Source of the DNA: CAZIGM01 sp964538675
Lineage (GTDB): Bacteria > Bacillota > Bacilli > Tepidibacillales > Tepidibacillaceae
Assembly: GCA_964538675.1 (NCBI GenBank)
Contig: CAZIGM010000009.1
Coordinates: 1 to 51,686 of the forward strand
DNA: 51,686 nucleotides
Reading direction: 5' to 3'
Numbering within the stretch: position 1 is the first letter of the stretch; each line of letters opens with the position of its first letter. The notes beneath the pieces were generated by a model. The model was not told the origin of the DNA. It made no database searches and saw nothing but the letters and a program-made list of their open reading frames with translations. This document shows, one piece after another, positions 34,937 to 43,567 of the stretch. The position numbers were made by a program, and so were the translations under genes.

Positions 34937-35043
34937 TAATTTTTTTTATTGAATTATTTAATTAAAGAATTTTCACTACATAATTGTAGGGAAATCTAAA
35001 AAAATATTAATAAAGACAAGTATTCTAAGGAGGAAAAAATAAA

Positions 35044-36231
35044 ATGGCTAAAAAGAAATTCGAACGCACAAAAACACATGTCAATATCGGAACAATTGGA
35101 CACGTTGACCATGGTAAAACTACTTTAACAGCTGCAATCACTACTGTATTAGCAATAGCAGGAGGAGCTGAAGCAACTGGATATGACCAAATAGATAAAG
35201 CTCCTGAAGAGCGTGAACGTGGTATTACAATTTCAACAGCACACGTTGAGTATGAAACTGCAACACGTCATTATGCTCATGTAGATTGCCCAGGACATGC
35301 TGACTATGTTAAGAATATGATAACTGGTGCTGCTCAGATGGATGGAGCTATTCTTGTGGTTTCTGCCGCAGATGGTCCAATGCCTCAAACTCGTGAACAT
35401 ATTCTTTTATCACGTCAAGTAGGAGTTCCTTACATTGTAGTATTTATGAATAAAGTTGATATGGTAGATGATGAAGAATTAATAGAATTAGTTGAAATGG
35501 AAATTCGTGATTTATTAACTGAATATGAATTCCCAGGTGATGATATTCCAGTAATTAAAGGATCAGCGCTTAAAGCATTAGAAAATCCAGATAGTGAGTG
35601 GGCTCAAGGAATTGTAGATTTGATGAGTGCAGTTGACGAGTACATTCCTGATCCAGTTCGTGATGTAGACAAACCATTCTTAATGTCAATAGAGGATGTG
35701 TTTACTATTACAGGACGTGGTACTGTTGCTACAGGACGTGTAGATCGTGGAATAGTTAAAGTTGGAGATGAAGTGGAAATAGTAGGTCTTAGTGAAGAGA
35801 TGAAGAAAACAGTTGTTACTGGAGTAGAAATGTTCCGTAAATTATTAGATCAAGCTCAAGCTGGTGATAATATTGGAGCACTACTTCGTGGAGTTGAGCG
35901 AAAGGATATTGAACGTGGTCAAGTATTAGCAAAGACTGGTTCAGTAAAACCTCATACTAAATTTAAAGCGGAAATCTATGTTCTAACAAAAGAAGAAGGT
36001 GGACGTCACACTCCATTTTTTAACGGATATCGTCCACAATTCTATTTCCGTACTACAGATGTTACTGGAGTTATTGATTTACCAGAAGGTACAGAAATGG
36101 TAATGCCAGGAGATAGAATCACTATAGATGTAAATTTGATTTCACCTATAGCAATTGAAGATGGAACACGCTTTGCAATTCGTGAAGGCGGACGTACTGT
36201 TGGAGCAGGAGTAGTAGCTTCTATTAACTAA
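35044..36231 (+). CDS. tuf: Elongation factor Tu
   Basis: A 395-aa GTPase that brings aminoacyl-tRNA to the ribosome. G1 is GHVDHGKTT near 19-27; DCPGHADYVKNM (G3) and NKVDMVDD (G4) follow; domains II and III are complete, including GRGTVATGR. AAGGAGG precedes ATG 35044. The 107-nt gap after fusA has no clear promoter, only a small CTACA/TGTAG hairpin. A strong terminator ends the str operon. Only one tuf copy is in the window. Confidence 0.97.
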   Translation: MAKKKFERTKTHVNIGTIGHVDHGKTTLTAAITTVLAIAGGAEATGYDQIDKAPEERERGITISTAHVEYETATRHYAHVDCPGHADYVKNMITGAAQMDGAILVVSAADGPMPQTREHILLSRQVGVPYIVVFMNKVDMVDDEELIELVEMEIRDLLTEYEFPGDDIPVIKGSALKALENPDSEWAQGIVDLMSAVDEYIPDPVRDVDKPFLMSIEDVFTITGRGTVATGRVDRGIVKVGDEVEIVGLSEEMKKTVVTGVEMFRKLLDQAQAGDNIGALLRGVERKDIERGQVLAKTGSVKPHTKFKAEIYVLTKEEGGRHTPFFNGYRPQFYFRTTDVTGVIDLPEGTEMVMPGDRITIDVNLISPIAIEDGTRFAIREGGRTVGAGVVASIN

Positions 36232-36254
36232 TAATTATAACTAATATATTGAGA

Positions 36255-36290
36255 AGAGATTGTTAACTAATAGTTAACAATCTCTTTTTG
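36255..36290 (+). terminator. Terminator of the str operon
   Basis: A perfect 14-bp stem, 36255-36268 with 36272-36285, AAT loop, followed by TTTT. It cleanly separates tuf from the S10 promoter. Confidence 0.92.
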
Positions 36291-36324
36291 TAATTTTTCA
36301 AACAAACAAGTTCTAAAAAAAAAC

Positions 36325-36353
36325 TTGCATTAAATAAAAGTTTTTTATATAAT
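36325..36353 (+). promoter_or_regulatory. Promoter of the S10-spc-alpha supercluster
   Basis: TTGCAT (36325-36330), 17-nt spacer, TATAAT (36348-36353). It lies between the tuf terminator and a roughly 130-nt leader before rpsJ. Confidence 0.8.
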
Positions 36354-36359
36354 ATCTAA

Positions 36360-36470
36360 TGTTGGTCTATAAGACTTTGCGATGATGTGGAAGGTTGCTG
36401 ACACACCCGGGTCCTTTGCCATGGGAAAGGGAAGTCAGGGAATTTTCACTGAGAATGTCTATTAAAAAAT
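36360..36470 (+). promoter_or_regulatory. Structured 5' leader of the S10 operon
   Basis: The G+C-richer leader between the promoter and rpsJ contains nested stems: CTGAC (36398-36402) with GTCAG (36434-36438), enclosing CCTTT (36413-36417) with AAAGG (36426-36430). No intrinsic terminator follows, so control, if any, is more likely at translation or by a protein. I recall similar sequences before rpsJ in other Clostridia, but the regulator is not established from this sequence. Confidence 0.5.
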
Positions 36471-36491
36471 GGGCGATAAGGAGGGAAAGTA

Positions 36492-36800
36492 ATGGCAAAA
36501 CAAAAAATTCGTATTCGTTTGAAAGCTTATGATCATAGAATTTTGGATCAATCTGCTGAAAAAATAGTTGACACAGCAAAGCGTTCTGGTGCTTCGGTTT
36601 CTGGACCAATACCATTGCCGACGGAGAAGTCTGTATATACTATATTACGCGCGGTTCATAAATATAAAGATTCGCGTGAGCAATTTGAAATGCGCACACA
36701 CAAACGTTTAATTGATATCTTAAATCCAACACCTCAGACAGTTGATTCTCTAATGAGATTAGACTTACCATCTGGTGTGGATATTGAAATCAAATTATAA
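36492..36800 (+). CDS. rpsJ: Ribosomal protein S10
   Basis: A 102-aa 30S protein that also binds NusB/NusG in antitermination. It begins AKQKIRIRLKAYDHRILDQS and includes the loop with GPIPLPTEKSVYTI. AAGGAGGG precedes ATG 36492. It is the first gene of the supercluster. Confidence 0.97.
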   Translation: MAKQKIRIRLKAYDHRILDQSAEKIVDTAKRSGASVSGPIPLPTEKSVYTILRAVHKYKDSREQFEMRTHKRLIDILNPTPQTVDSLMRLDLPSGVDIEIKL

Positions 36801-36835
36801 TTATTTATTTTACTAACATATAGGAGGTGGCCAAT

Positions 36836-37468
36836 ATGACTAAAGGAATCTTAGGAAAAAAACTAGGGATGACCCAGATTTTTACGAAAAATGGGAACGC
36901 AGTACCTGTTACAATAGTTCAAGCGGGACCGTGTGTCGTTCTTCAAAAAAAGAATTCTGAGAATGATGGGTATGAATCAATTCAATTAGGCTTTGAAGAT
37001 CAAAAAGCTTTTAGGGCAACTAAACCTGCGCTTGGACATATTAAAAAAGCTGATACAGCTCCTAAGCGCTTCGTTAAAGAAATTCGTGGAATGTCCATGA
37101 ATTACGAAGTTGGTCAACAACTAAAAGCTGATATATTTACTGAAGGTGAATTTGTTGATGTAGTTGGTATTACCAAAGGTAAAGGGTTTGCAGGTTCAAT
37201 AAAAAGACATAATCAATCACGTGGACCAATGGCTCATGGATCGCGTTATCATAGAAGACCTGGATCAATGGGACCTGTAGCTCCTAATAGAGTTATGAAA
37301 GGTAAACCATTACCAGGAAGAATGGGATCTGAAAGAGTAATTATTCAGAATTTAGAAGTTGTAAAAGTAGATGGAGAAAGAGATCTATTATTGATTAAAG
37401 GCTCTGTGCCAGGTGTAAAAAATGGTTTTGTTATTGTTAAAGAATCAGTTAAAAAAACGAATAAATAA
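36836..37468 (+). CDS. rplC: Ribosomal protein L3
   Basis: A 210-aa protein with the N-terminal GILGKKLGMTQIF motif and the long loop that reaches toward the peptidyl-transferase centre (HGSRYHRRPGSMGP near 130-143). ATG 36836 lies 8 nt after AGGAGG; an in-frame GTG at 36827 overlaps the ribosome site and is rejected. Confidence 0.97.
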   Translation: MTKGILGKKLGMTQIFTKNGNAVPVTIVQAGPCVVLQKKNSENDGYESIQLGFEDQKAFRATKPALGHIKKADTAPKRFVKEIRGMSMNYEVGQQLKADIFTEGEFVDVVGITKGKGFAGSIKRHNQSRGPMAHGSRYHRRPGSMGPVAPNRVMKGKPLPGRMGSERVIIQNLEVVKVDGERDLLLIKGSVPGVKNGFVIVKESVKKTNK

Positions 37469-37494
37469 GTTGCTTAGAGAAAGGAGGATTCGCT

Positions 37495-38118
37495 ATGCCT
37501 AAAGTAGCTCTATATGACATAAGTGGAACTCAAGTTGGTCAAATCGATTTAGTAGATTCGATATTTGGAATAAAACCAAATGAGTCAGTACTTCATGATG
37601 CAGTGGTTATGCAACAGGCTTCCTTACGTCAAGGAACACATAAAGTGAAAGGACGTTCTGAAGTTAGAGGAGGAGGAAGAAAGCCATGGCGTCAAAAAGG
37701 TACCGGTCGTGCGCGCCAAGGAAGTATTCGTTCGCCACAATGGGTTGGTGGTGGTACAGTTTTTGGACCAACTCCAAGGAGTTATGCCTATAAACTACCA
37801 AAAAAAGTTCGCCGTTTAGCAGTTAAGTCAGCGTTGTCAAGCAAAGTTTTAGAAAATGAAATTATTGTACTAAATGAATTAGTTTTAGATGCGCCAAAAA
37901 CAAAAGAAATGGCTAATATATTAAACAAGTTTAAAATAGATAGCAAAGTATTAATTGTAGATAAGGATTATAATGATGCTGTAGCGTTATCATCTCGAAA
38001 TATTCAGGGAGTTAAATTTGTTACAGCTGAAGGAATTAATGTTCTTGATATTTTATACCATGATAAATTAATCCTGACTAAAGAGGCAGTGGCGAAGATA
38101 GAGGAGGTGCTAGTGTAA
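37495..38118 (+). CDS. rplD: Ribosomal protein L4
   Basis: A 207-aa protein whose extended loop lines the peptide exit tunnel: GGGRKPWRQKGTGRARQGS near 60-78, wild-type in the macrolide-contacting part. In gamma-proteobacteria L4 represses the S10 operon; whether it acts on the leader here is unknown. Its stop overlaps the rplW start by one base. Confidence 0.97.
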   Translation: MPKVALYDISGTQVGQIDLVDSIFGIKPNESVLHDAVVMQQASLRQGTHKVKGRSEVRGGGRKPWRQKGTGRARQGSIRSPQWVGGGTVFGPTPRSYAYKLPKKVRRLAVKSALSSKVLENEIIVLNELVLDAPKTKEMANILNKFKIDSKVLIVDKDYNDAVALSSRNIQGVKFVTAEGINVLDILYHDKLILTKEAVAKIEEVLV

Positions 38119-38405
38119 TGAAAAATCCTCGCGATATCATTAAGCGCCCAGTAATCACTGAAAAGACAAGTGATTTTATGGCCGAAAACAAATATGTTTT
38201 TGAAGTAGATAAAAGATCAAATAAAACGGAAATAAAACTAGCTATTGAGAACATTTTTGATGTACAAGTAAAAAAAGTTAATGTGATTAAAATGCCAGCA
38301 AAGCCAAAAAGTTATGGTCGATATAATGGATATAGATCAGCTTGGAAAAAAGCAATTGTTACATTAACTGAAGATAGTAAGACAATTGAATTCTTTGAAG
38401 CATAA
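38118..38405 (+). CDS. rplW: Ribosomal protein L23
   Basis: A 95-aa exit-tunnel protein, the docking site of trigger factor and SRP. It carries IIKRPVITEKTS near the N terminus and the KVNVIKMPAKPKSYGR loop. It starts on the last base of the rplD stop (TAATG), with GAGGTG upstream, so translation is coupled. Confidence 0.97.
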   Translation: MKNPRDIIKRPVITEKTSDFMAENKYVFEVDKRSNKTEIKLAIENIFDVQVKKVNVIKMPAKPKSYGRYNGYRSAWKKAIVTLTEDSKTIEFFEA

Positions 38406-38437
38406 GCTTAAGGAAATAGCAAAGGAGGGAAAAATCA

Positions 38438-39268
38438 ATGGGGATTAAAAAGTACAAACCAACCTCTGCTGGTAGGCGCGGAATGACAGCTTTTACCTTT
38501 GAAGAGATAACTACTGATAAGCCAGAAAAATCATTATTAGCACCTTTAAAAAGAAAAGCTGGAAGAAATAATCAAGGTAAATTGACTGTTCGTCATCATG
38601 GTGGAGGGCATAAGCGACAATATCGTATTATTGACTTTAAGCGAAACAAAGATGGAATACCAGGTCGTGTTGCTACAATAGAATATGATCCAAATCGTTC
38701 AGCAAATATAGCTTTAATTAACTATGTTGATGGTGAGAAGAGGTATATTCTTGCTCCTAATGGATTAAAAGTAGGTAATATGATTGAATCAGGTCCAAAG
38801 GCTGACATTGTTGTAGGAAATGCATTACCTTTAGAAAACATTCCTGTTGGTACAATAGTTCATAACATAGAGATGAAGGCTGGTAAAGGTGGGCAGTTAG
38901 TTCGTGCTGCTGGAACTGAGGCTCAATTACTTGGTAAGGACAAGGATTATGTTACTATTAGATTAAGTTCTGGTGAAGTTAGAATGATTCGTAAAGAATG
39001 CAGAGCTACAATAGGGCAAGTTGGTAACTTAGATTTCGAAAATATAAAGATAGGTAAAGCTGGTCGTTCACGTTGGCTTGGCAAAAGACCAACAGTACGA
39101 GGTGTTGTAATGAATCCTAATGACCATCCACATGGTGGTGGTGAAGGTAAAGCTCCTATAGGCCGTAAATCGCCTGTTACTCCTTGGGGTAAACCGACTT
39201 TAGGATATAAAACTCGTAAAAAGAACAAAGCATCTAACAAGTATATTATTCGTGGTCGTAAGAAGTAA
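38438..39268 (+). CDS. rplB: Ribosomal protein L2
   Basis: A 276-aa protein close to the peptidyl-transferase centre. The RHHGGGHKRQYR segment near 52-63 and the C-terminal MNPNDHPHGGGEGKAPIG stretch, with the histidine linked to peptidyl transfer, are intact. AAAGGAGGG precedes ATG 38438. Confidence 0.97.
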   Translation: MGIKKYKPTSAGRRGMTAFTFEEITTDKPEKSLLAPLKRKAGRNNQGKLTVRHHGGGHKRQYRIIDFKRNKDGIPGRVATIEYDPNRSANIALINYVDGEKRYILAPNGLKVGNMIESGPKADIVVGNALPLENIPVGTIVHNIEMKAGKGGQLVRAAGTEAQLLGKDKDYVTIRLSSGEVRMIRKECRATIGQVGNLDFENIKIGKAGRSRWLGKRPTVRGVVMNPNDHPHGGGEGKAPIGRKSPVTPWGKPTLGYKTRKKNKASNKYIIRGRKK

Positions 39269-39344
39269 TTTAAAATATTGTAAGTTAGATGGATAATAAA
39301 TGAAAAAAAATAAGTAATTAGCCATCTTGAAGGGAGGTATTTGC

Positions 39345-39623
39345 ATGGGACGTAGTTTAAAAAAGGGACCATTTGCTGATAGTCATTTGTCAAAAAAAGT
39401 AGAAACTTTAAATGAAAAAAATGAAAAAAAGGTAATTAAAACCTGGTCTCGTCGTTCTACGATTTTCCCTCAATATATAGGACATACTATTGCAGTACAT
39501 GATGGACGTAAGCATGTACCAGTTTATATTACAGAAGATATGGTAGGGCATAAGTTAGGCGAATTTGCTCCTACTCGTACGTATAAAGGACATACAGATG
39601 ATGATAAGAAAACTAAGCGTTAA
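39345..39623 (+). CDS. rpsS: Ribosomal protein S19
   Basis: A 92-aa 30S head protein: GRSLKKGPFADSHL at the N terminus, then WSRRSTIFPQYIGHTIAVHD and the GHKLGEFAPTR tail. ATG 39345 has GGGAGG 8 nt upstream; a TTG six codons earlier sits before the ribosome site and is rejected. The 76-nt gap after rplB shows no promoter. Confidence 0.97.
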   Translation: MGRSLKKGPFADSHLSKKVETLNEKNEKKVIKTWSRRSTIFPQYIGHTIAVHDGRKHVPVYITEDMVGHKLGEFAPTRTYKGHTDDDKKTKR

Positions 39624-39647
39624 TCGAATTGAGAGGAGGTACAGTTA

Positions 39648-39989
39648 ATGCAAGCTAAAGCCGTAGCTAGATATGTGCGTATTGCTCCTCGTAAAGCGAG
39701 TCTTGTACTAGACCTAATTCGGGGCAAAAATACTGGAGAAGCGCTTGCGATTTTGCGTTATACGCCTAAGGCCGCTTCCCCGATAATTGAAAAAGTATTA
39801 AATTCTGCAATTGCAAATGCAGAACATAATTACAAAATGAAAACAGATAATTTAGTAGTTAGTGAAGCTTATGCTAACCAAGGGTCAACTATGAAACGTT
39901 TTCGTCCTAGAGCGATGGGACGTGCTAGCAGAATTAATAAGCGCACTAGTCATATTACTATCGTACTATCTGAGAAAAAGGAGGGATAG
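39648..39989 (+). CDS. rplV: Ribosomal protein L22
   Basis: A 113-aa protein with the globular rRNA-binding part and the beta hairpin that reaches into the exit tunnel (KRFRPRAMGRASRINKRTSH near 84-103), of normal length without the insertions seen in macrolide resistance. AGGAGG precedes ATG 39648; rpsC begins 4 nt after the stop. Confidence 0.97.
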   Translation: MQAKAVARYVRIAPRKASLVLDLIRGKNTGEALAILRYTPKAASPIIEKVLNSAIANAEHNYKMKTDNLVVSEAYANQGSTMKRFRPRAMGRASRINKRTSHITIVLSEKKEG

Positions 39990-39992
39990 AAC

Positions 39993-40655
39993 TTGGGACA
40001 AAAGGTTAACCCTGTTGGACTTCGGGTAGGAATTATTCGTGACTGGGAGTCTAAATGGTATGCAGATAAAAATTATGCAGAACTATTACATGAAGATTTG
40101 AAAATCCGTGATATACTAAAAAAACGCTTAGCTGACTCTGCGATTTCAAACATTGAAATAGAAAGAGCAGTTAATCGTATTAATGTTACTATTCATACAG
40201 CTAAACCTGGTATGGTTATTGGTAAAGGTGGAACTGAAGTTGAAAATCTACGTCAATTATTGACTAATTTTACAAATAAAAAAGTACACATTAATATTTC
40301 TGAAATTAAAGTTCCTGAATTAAATGCTCAGTTAGTTGCGGAAAATATTGCGCAGCAACTAGAAAGAAGAATTTCTTTTCGACGTGCAATGAAACAATCT
40401 ATACAACGTACAATGCGTGCGGGTGCAAAAGGAATTAAGACACTAGTAAGTGGTCGTTTAGGTGGAGCTGAGATTGCTCGTAGTGAAGGATATAGTGAAG
40501 GAACGGTACCATTGCATACACTTCGTGCAGATATTGATTATGGTACTGCTGAAGCACACACAACATATGGTCGTTTAGGAGTTAAAGTGTGGATATATCG
40601 TGGAGAAGTTCTTCCTGTAGCGAAGAACAAAGAAGCTAAGGAAGGAGGCAGATAA
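39993..40655 (+). CDS. rpsC: Ribosomal protein S3
   Basis: A 220-aa protein at the mRNA entry site. It has the type II KH domain with GMVIGKGGTEVENL (GxxG loop) and a complete C-terminal domain (GRLGGAEIARSEGYSEG). The start is TTG at 39993, preceded by AAGGAGGG, giving the normal GQKVNPVGLRVG N terminus. Confidence 0.97.
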   Translation: MGQKVNPVGLRVGIIRDWESKWYADKNYAELLHEDLKIRDILKKRLADSAISNIEIERAVNRINVTIHTAKPGMVIGKGGTEVENLRQLLTNFTNKKVHINISEIKVPELNAQLVAENIAQQLERRISFRRAMKQSIQRTMRAGAKGIKTLVSGRLGGAEIARSEGYSEGTVPLHTLRADIDYGTAEAHTTYGRLGVKVWIYRGEVLPVAKNKEAKEGGR

Positions 40656-40657
40656 TT

Positions 40658-41092
40658 ATGTTGATGCCAAAACGTGTTAAACACCGTAAAGAGCACCGTG
40701 GTAAAATGCGAGGTAGGGCAAAAGGTGGTACAGAAGTAATGTTTGGTGAATATGGGATGCAAGCTTTAGAACCTGCTTGGATAACAAACAGACAAATAGA
40801 AGCAGCTCGTATTTCTATGACACGTTACATTAAACGTGGCGGAAAGGTATGGATAAAAATATTTCCTTCAAAGCCTGTCACTCAAAAACCATTAGAGGTT
40901 CGTATGGGAAGCGGTAAAGGCTCACCTGAAAAGTGGGTAGCGGTTGTTAAACCTGGTAAAGTTATGTTTGAGTTAGCTGGTGTTCCAGAAGAGGTAGCAC
41001 GTGAAGCTATGCGTCTGGCATCCAATAAGCTGCCAATTAAGACTAAGTTTGTAAAGCGTGAAGAAGTGGGTGGTGACGCAAATGAAAGCTAA
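40658..41092 (+). CDS. rplP: Ribosomal protein L16
   Basis: A 144-aa 50S protein at the A-site tRNA elbow. It begins MLMPKRVKHRKEHRG and has the conserved RMGSGKGSPEKWVAVVKPG loop near 80-98. GGAGG is 9 nt upstream of ATG 40658. Its 3' end overlaps rpmC by 11 nt. Confidence 0.97.
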   Translation: MLMPKRVKHRKEHRGKMRGRAKGGTEVMFGEYGMQALEPAWITNRQIEAARISMTRYIKRGGKVWIKIFPSKPVTQKPLEVRMGSGKGSPEKWVAVVKPGKVMFELAGVPEEVAREAMRLASNKLPIKTKFVKREEVGGDANES

Positions 41093-41282
41093 TGAATTAA
41101 GAAACATGACCACTGCTGAAATTGAACAAAAAATAAATTCTTCTAAAGACGAATTATTTAACCTCCGTTTTCAATTAGCTACGGGTCAATTAGAAAATAC
41201 TTCTCGTATTTCTGAAGTGAAAAAGGGAATTGCTCGTGCCAAGACCGTATTGCGTGAAAGAGAATTGGGAATTAAGAAATAA
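41082..41282 (+). CDS. rpmC: Ribosomal protein L29
   Basis: A 66-aa two-helix protein at the exit tunnel: MKANELRNMTTAEIEQKI, then KDELFNLRFQLATGQLENTS. ATG at 41082 lies within the end of rplP with GGGTGG upstream; an in-frame GTG at 41058 would add 8 residues not found in the family. Confidence 0.96.
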   Translation: MKANELRNMTTAEIEQKINSSKDELFNLRFQLATGQLENTSRISEVKKGIARAKTVLRERELGIKK

Positions 41283-41303
41283 GTCCTGAAAGGAGGTTAA
41301 ACA

Positions 41304-41567
41304 ATGTCTGAACGTAATCAACGCAAAGTAAAAATGGGGAAAGTTGTAAGTGACAAGATGGATAAGACTATTGTTGTGGCAGTTGAAACTTACAAAAAAC
41401 ATTCTTTATATGGTAAGAGAATGAGGTATACAAAAAAATTTAAGGCTCATGATGAAAATAATCAAGCTAAAACTGGCGATATCGTAAAAATTATGGAGAC
41501 TAGACCACTTTCTAAAGATAAACGCTGGCGCTTAATTGAGGTTGTTGAAGAGGCTATCACTATATAA
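41304..41567 (+). CDS. rpsQ: Ribosomal protein S17
   Basis: An 87-aa OB-fold 30S assembly protein. Marks are GKVVSDKMDKTIVVAVE and the KFKAHDENNQAKTGDIV loop, with the basic TRPLSKDKRWRL segment near the C terminus. AAAGGAGG precedes ATG 41304. Confidence 0.97.
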   Translation: MSERNQRKVKMGKVVSDKMDKTIVVAVETYKKHSLYGKRMRYTKKFKAHDENNQAKTGDIVKIMETRPLSKDKRWRLIEVVEEAITI

Positions 41568-41608
41568 TAGATAATTAAAGATTTGCGTTTTGAAAGGAGG
41601 GACTTTTT

Positions 41609-41977
41609 ATGATTCAACCACAAACAATGCTAAATGTAGCTGATAACTCGGGAGCAAAAAAGTTAATGGCTATTAAGGTTTTAGGTGGATCAATGCGTAA
41701 GTATGGTAATATTGGAGATATAATTGTATGTTCAGTAAAAGAAGCAACACCTGGCGGCGTTGTTAAAAAAGGTGATGTAGTTAGAGCAGTAATCGTTCGA
41801 TCTAAAAAAGGAAGTAGAAGAAATGATGGTTCATATATCAAATTTGATGAAAATGCAGCTGTAATAATAAAAGATGATAAAAGTCCTCGTGGCACTCGTA
41901 TATTTGGACCAGTTGCTCGTGAGTTACGCGAGAAAGATTTTATGAAAATTATATCTTTAGCTCCTGAAGTAATTTAA
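41609..41977 (+). CDS. rplN: Ribosomal protein L14
   Basis: A 122-aa protein, first of the classical spc operon. It carries MIQPQTMLNVADNSGAKKLM at the N terminus and ends RELREKDFMKIISLAPEVI. It contacts 16S helix 44 and is the docking site of RsfS. AAAGGAGGG precedes ATG 41609. No separate spc promoter is visible in the 41-nt gap. Confidence 0.97.
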   Translation: MIQPQTMLNVADNSGAKKLMAIKVLGGSMRKYGNIGDIIVCSVKEATPGGVVKKGDVVRAVIVRSKKGSRRNDGSYIKFDENAAVIIKDDKSPRGTRIFGPVARELREKDFMKIISLAPEVI

Positions 41978-42002
41978 TCTGTGATTTTAAGGAGGTGTTT
42001 TA

Positions 42003-42335
42003 ATGAAATCCTCAAATAAGATTCATGTAAAAAAAGGTGACAATGTTATAGTTATTAGTGGTAAAGATAAAGGTAAAAAAGGTCGAGTTATTCATGCTTA
42101 TCCAAAGGAAAGTCGTGTTTTAGTTGAAGGAATAAATCTTGTAAAAAGACATACTCGCCCTTCACAAGCTAATCCACAAGGAGGAATAATAAATAAAGAA
42201 GCGCCAATTCATTCCTCTAATGTAATGTTAATCGATCCTAAAACTGGAGAACCATCAAGAATAGGGTTTAAAGTTTTAACAAACGGAGAAAAGGTACGAG
42301 TTGCTAAAAAGTCTGGCGAAGTAATAGATAAGTAG
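42003..42335 (+). CDS. rplX: Ribosomal protein L24
   Basis: A 110-aa protein with a KOW motif (VKKGDNVIVISGKDKGKKGRV near 9-29), an assembly initiator for the 50S subunit. AAGGAGGTG precedes ATG 42003. Confidence 0.97.
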   Translation: MKSSNKIHVKKGDNVIVISGKDKGKKGRVIHAYPKESRVLVEGINLVKRHTRPSQANPQGGIINKEAPIHSSNVMLIDPKTGEPSRIGFKVLTNGEKVRVAKKSGEVIDK

Positions 42336-42360
42336 TCAGGTTGAAAGGAGGGAACGAACT

Positions 42361-42903
42361 ATGACGGCAAGATTGAATGAAAAATATAATAAAGATATAA
42401 CTCCAGCTTTAACGAAGAAATTTAACTATCAATCAGTTATGCAAGTACCTCGTGTAGAAAAAGTTGTAATCAACATGGGACTTGGTGAAGCTGTACAAAA
42501 TTCAAAGATATTAGATAGTGCGGTTGCAGATTTAGAGTTGATAACAGGACAAAAACCTGTAATAACTCGTGCAAAAAAATCAATAGCTGGATTCAAACTA
42601 CGTGAAGGTATGCCTATCGGAGCAAAAGTTACTCTTCGAGGAGAGCGTATGTATTATTTTATTGATAAATTATTTAATATATCTCTTCCACGTGTTCGTG
42701 ATTTTCGTGGCGTTTCAAACAAATCATTTGATGGTCGCGGAAACTATACTATAGGATTAAAAGAACAATTAGTGTTCCCGGAAATTGATTATGATAAGAT
42801 TGATAAACTTCGTGGGATGGATATAGTGTTTGTTACGACAGCTAAGACTGACGAAGAAGCTCACGAATTATTAAGTCAATTAGGAATGCCATTTACAAAA
42901 TAA
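42361..42903 (+). CDS. rplE: Ribosomal protein L5
   Basis: A 180-aa 5S rRNA-binding protein of the central protuberance. Marks are VVINMGLGEAVQNSK, GQKPVITRAKKSIAGFKLREG (core KKSIAGFKLR) and RDFRGVSNKSFDGRGNY. AAAGGAGGG precedes ATG 42361. Confidence 0.97.
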   Translation: MTARLNEKYNKDITPALTKKFNYQSVMQVPRVEKVVINMGLGEAVQNSKILDSAVADLELITGQKPVITRAKKSIAGFKLREGMPIGAKVTLRGERMYYFIDKLFNISLPRVRDFRGVSNKSFDGRGNYTIGLKEQLVFPEIDYDKIDKLRGMDIVFVTTAKTDEEAHELLSQLGMPFTK

Positions 42904-42924
42904 ACAATTTGAGGAGGGAATAGA

Positions 42925-43110
42925 GTGGCCAAGAAATCAATGGTTGCTAAACAAAAACGAGTTCAAAAGTATAAAGTAAGAGAGTATACTCGCTGCGAAC
43001 GTTGTGGACGTCCACATTCAGTTCTGCGAAAATTTAAATTGTGTCGAATTTGTTTTAGGGAACTTGCATATAAAGGACAAATTCCTGGAGTTAAGAAGGC
43101 TAGTTGGTAG
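42925..43110 (+). CDS. rpsZ: Ribosomal protein S14, zinc-binding type Z
   Basis: A 61-aa short S14 with two CxxC pairs (CERCGRPH and CRICFREL), the zinc form, rather than the about 90-residue zinc-free form. The start is GTG at 42925 with GAGGAGGG upstream. Short S14 at this place is typical of Bacillota. Confidence 0.97.
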   Translation: MAKKSMVAKQKRVQKYKVREYTRCERCGRPHSVLRKFKLCRICFRELAYKGQIPGVKKASW

Positions 43111-43138
43111 ATCCAATCTAGGGAAGGAGGTTACTTAC

Positions 43139-43537
43139 ATGGCAATGACAGATCCAATTGCAGATATGTTAACTCGAATTAGAAATGCCAATATAGTTCG
43201 TCATGAAATAGTTGAGATTCCAGCATCTAATATTAAAAGGGAAATAGCTGAAATCTTAAAACGTGAAGGTTTCATTCGTGATGCTGAGTATATAGAGGAT
43301 ACAAAACAAGGAATAATCCGTCTGTTTTTGAAATACGGACCGAATAATGAAAGAATAATAACTGGATTAAAAAGAATTAGTAAACCAGGGTTACGAGTTT
43401 ATGCTAAGAACAATGAAGTGCCAAAAGTACTTGGTGGATTAGGAATTGCAGTTATATCTACATCTCAAGGTGTATTAACTGATAATGAGGCTCGTAATAA
43501 GAAAATGGGTGGAGAAGTTCTTGCATACATCTGGTAA
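43139..43537 (+). CDS. rpsH: Ribosomal protein S8
   Basis: A 132-aa 16S central-domain protein that in E. coli represses the spc operon. It begins MTDPIADMLTRIRNAN and ends with GVLTDNEARNKKMGGEVLAYIW. ATG 43139 lies 8 nt after AAGGAGG; ATG 43145 is possible. The open frame extends back through rpsZ without a better start. Confidence 0.97.
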   Translation: MAMTDPIADMLTRIRNANIVRHEIVEIPASNIKREIAEILKREGFIRDAEYIEDTKQGIIRLFLKYGPNNERIITGLKRISKPGLRVYAKNNEVPKVLGGLGIAVISTSQGVLTDNEARNKKMGGEVLAYIW

Positions 43538-43567
43538 TATACTCAAATCCGACTGGGGGTGTTATGA

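Noticed and set aside
36360..36470. A tRNA-like or tmRNA-like gene in the rpsJ leader
   Set aside because: There is no acceptor stem, T-loop or anticodon arm; the stems fit a leader RNA better.
38947..39393. 148-codon reading frame on the minus strand across rplB/rpsS
   Set aside because: It is antisense to two intact ribosomal protein genes, its composition looks like a frame shadow, and it has no ribosome site or family signature. The same holds for the other minus-strand frames, such as those in rpoB (25966-26379, 26623-26925) and upstream of rplJ (22167-22529).
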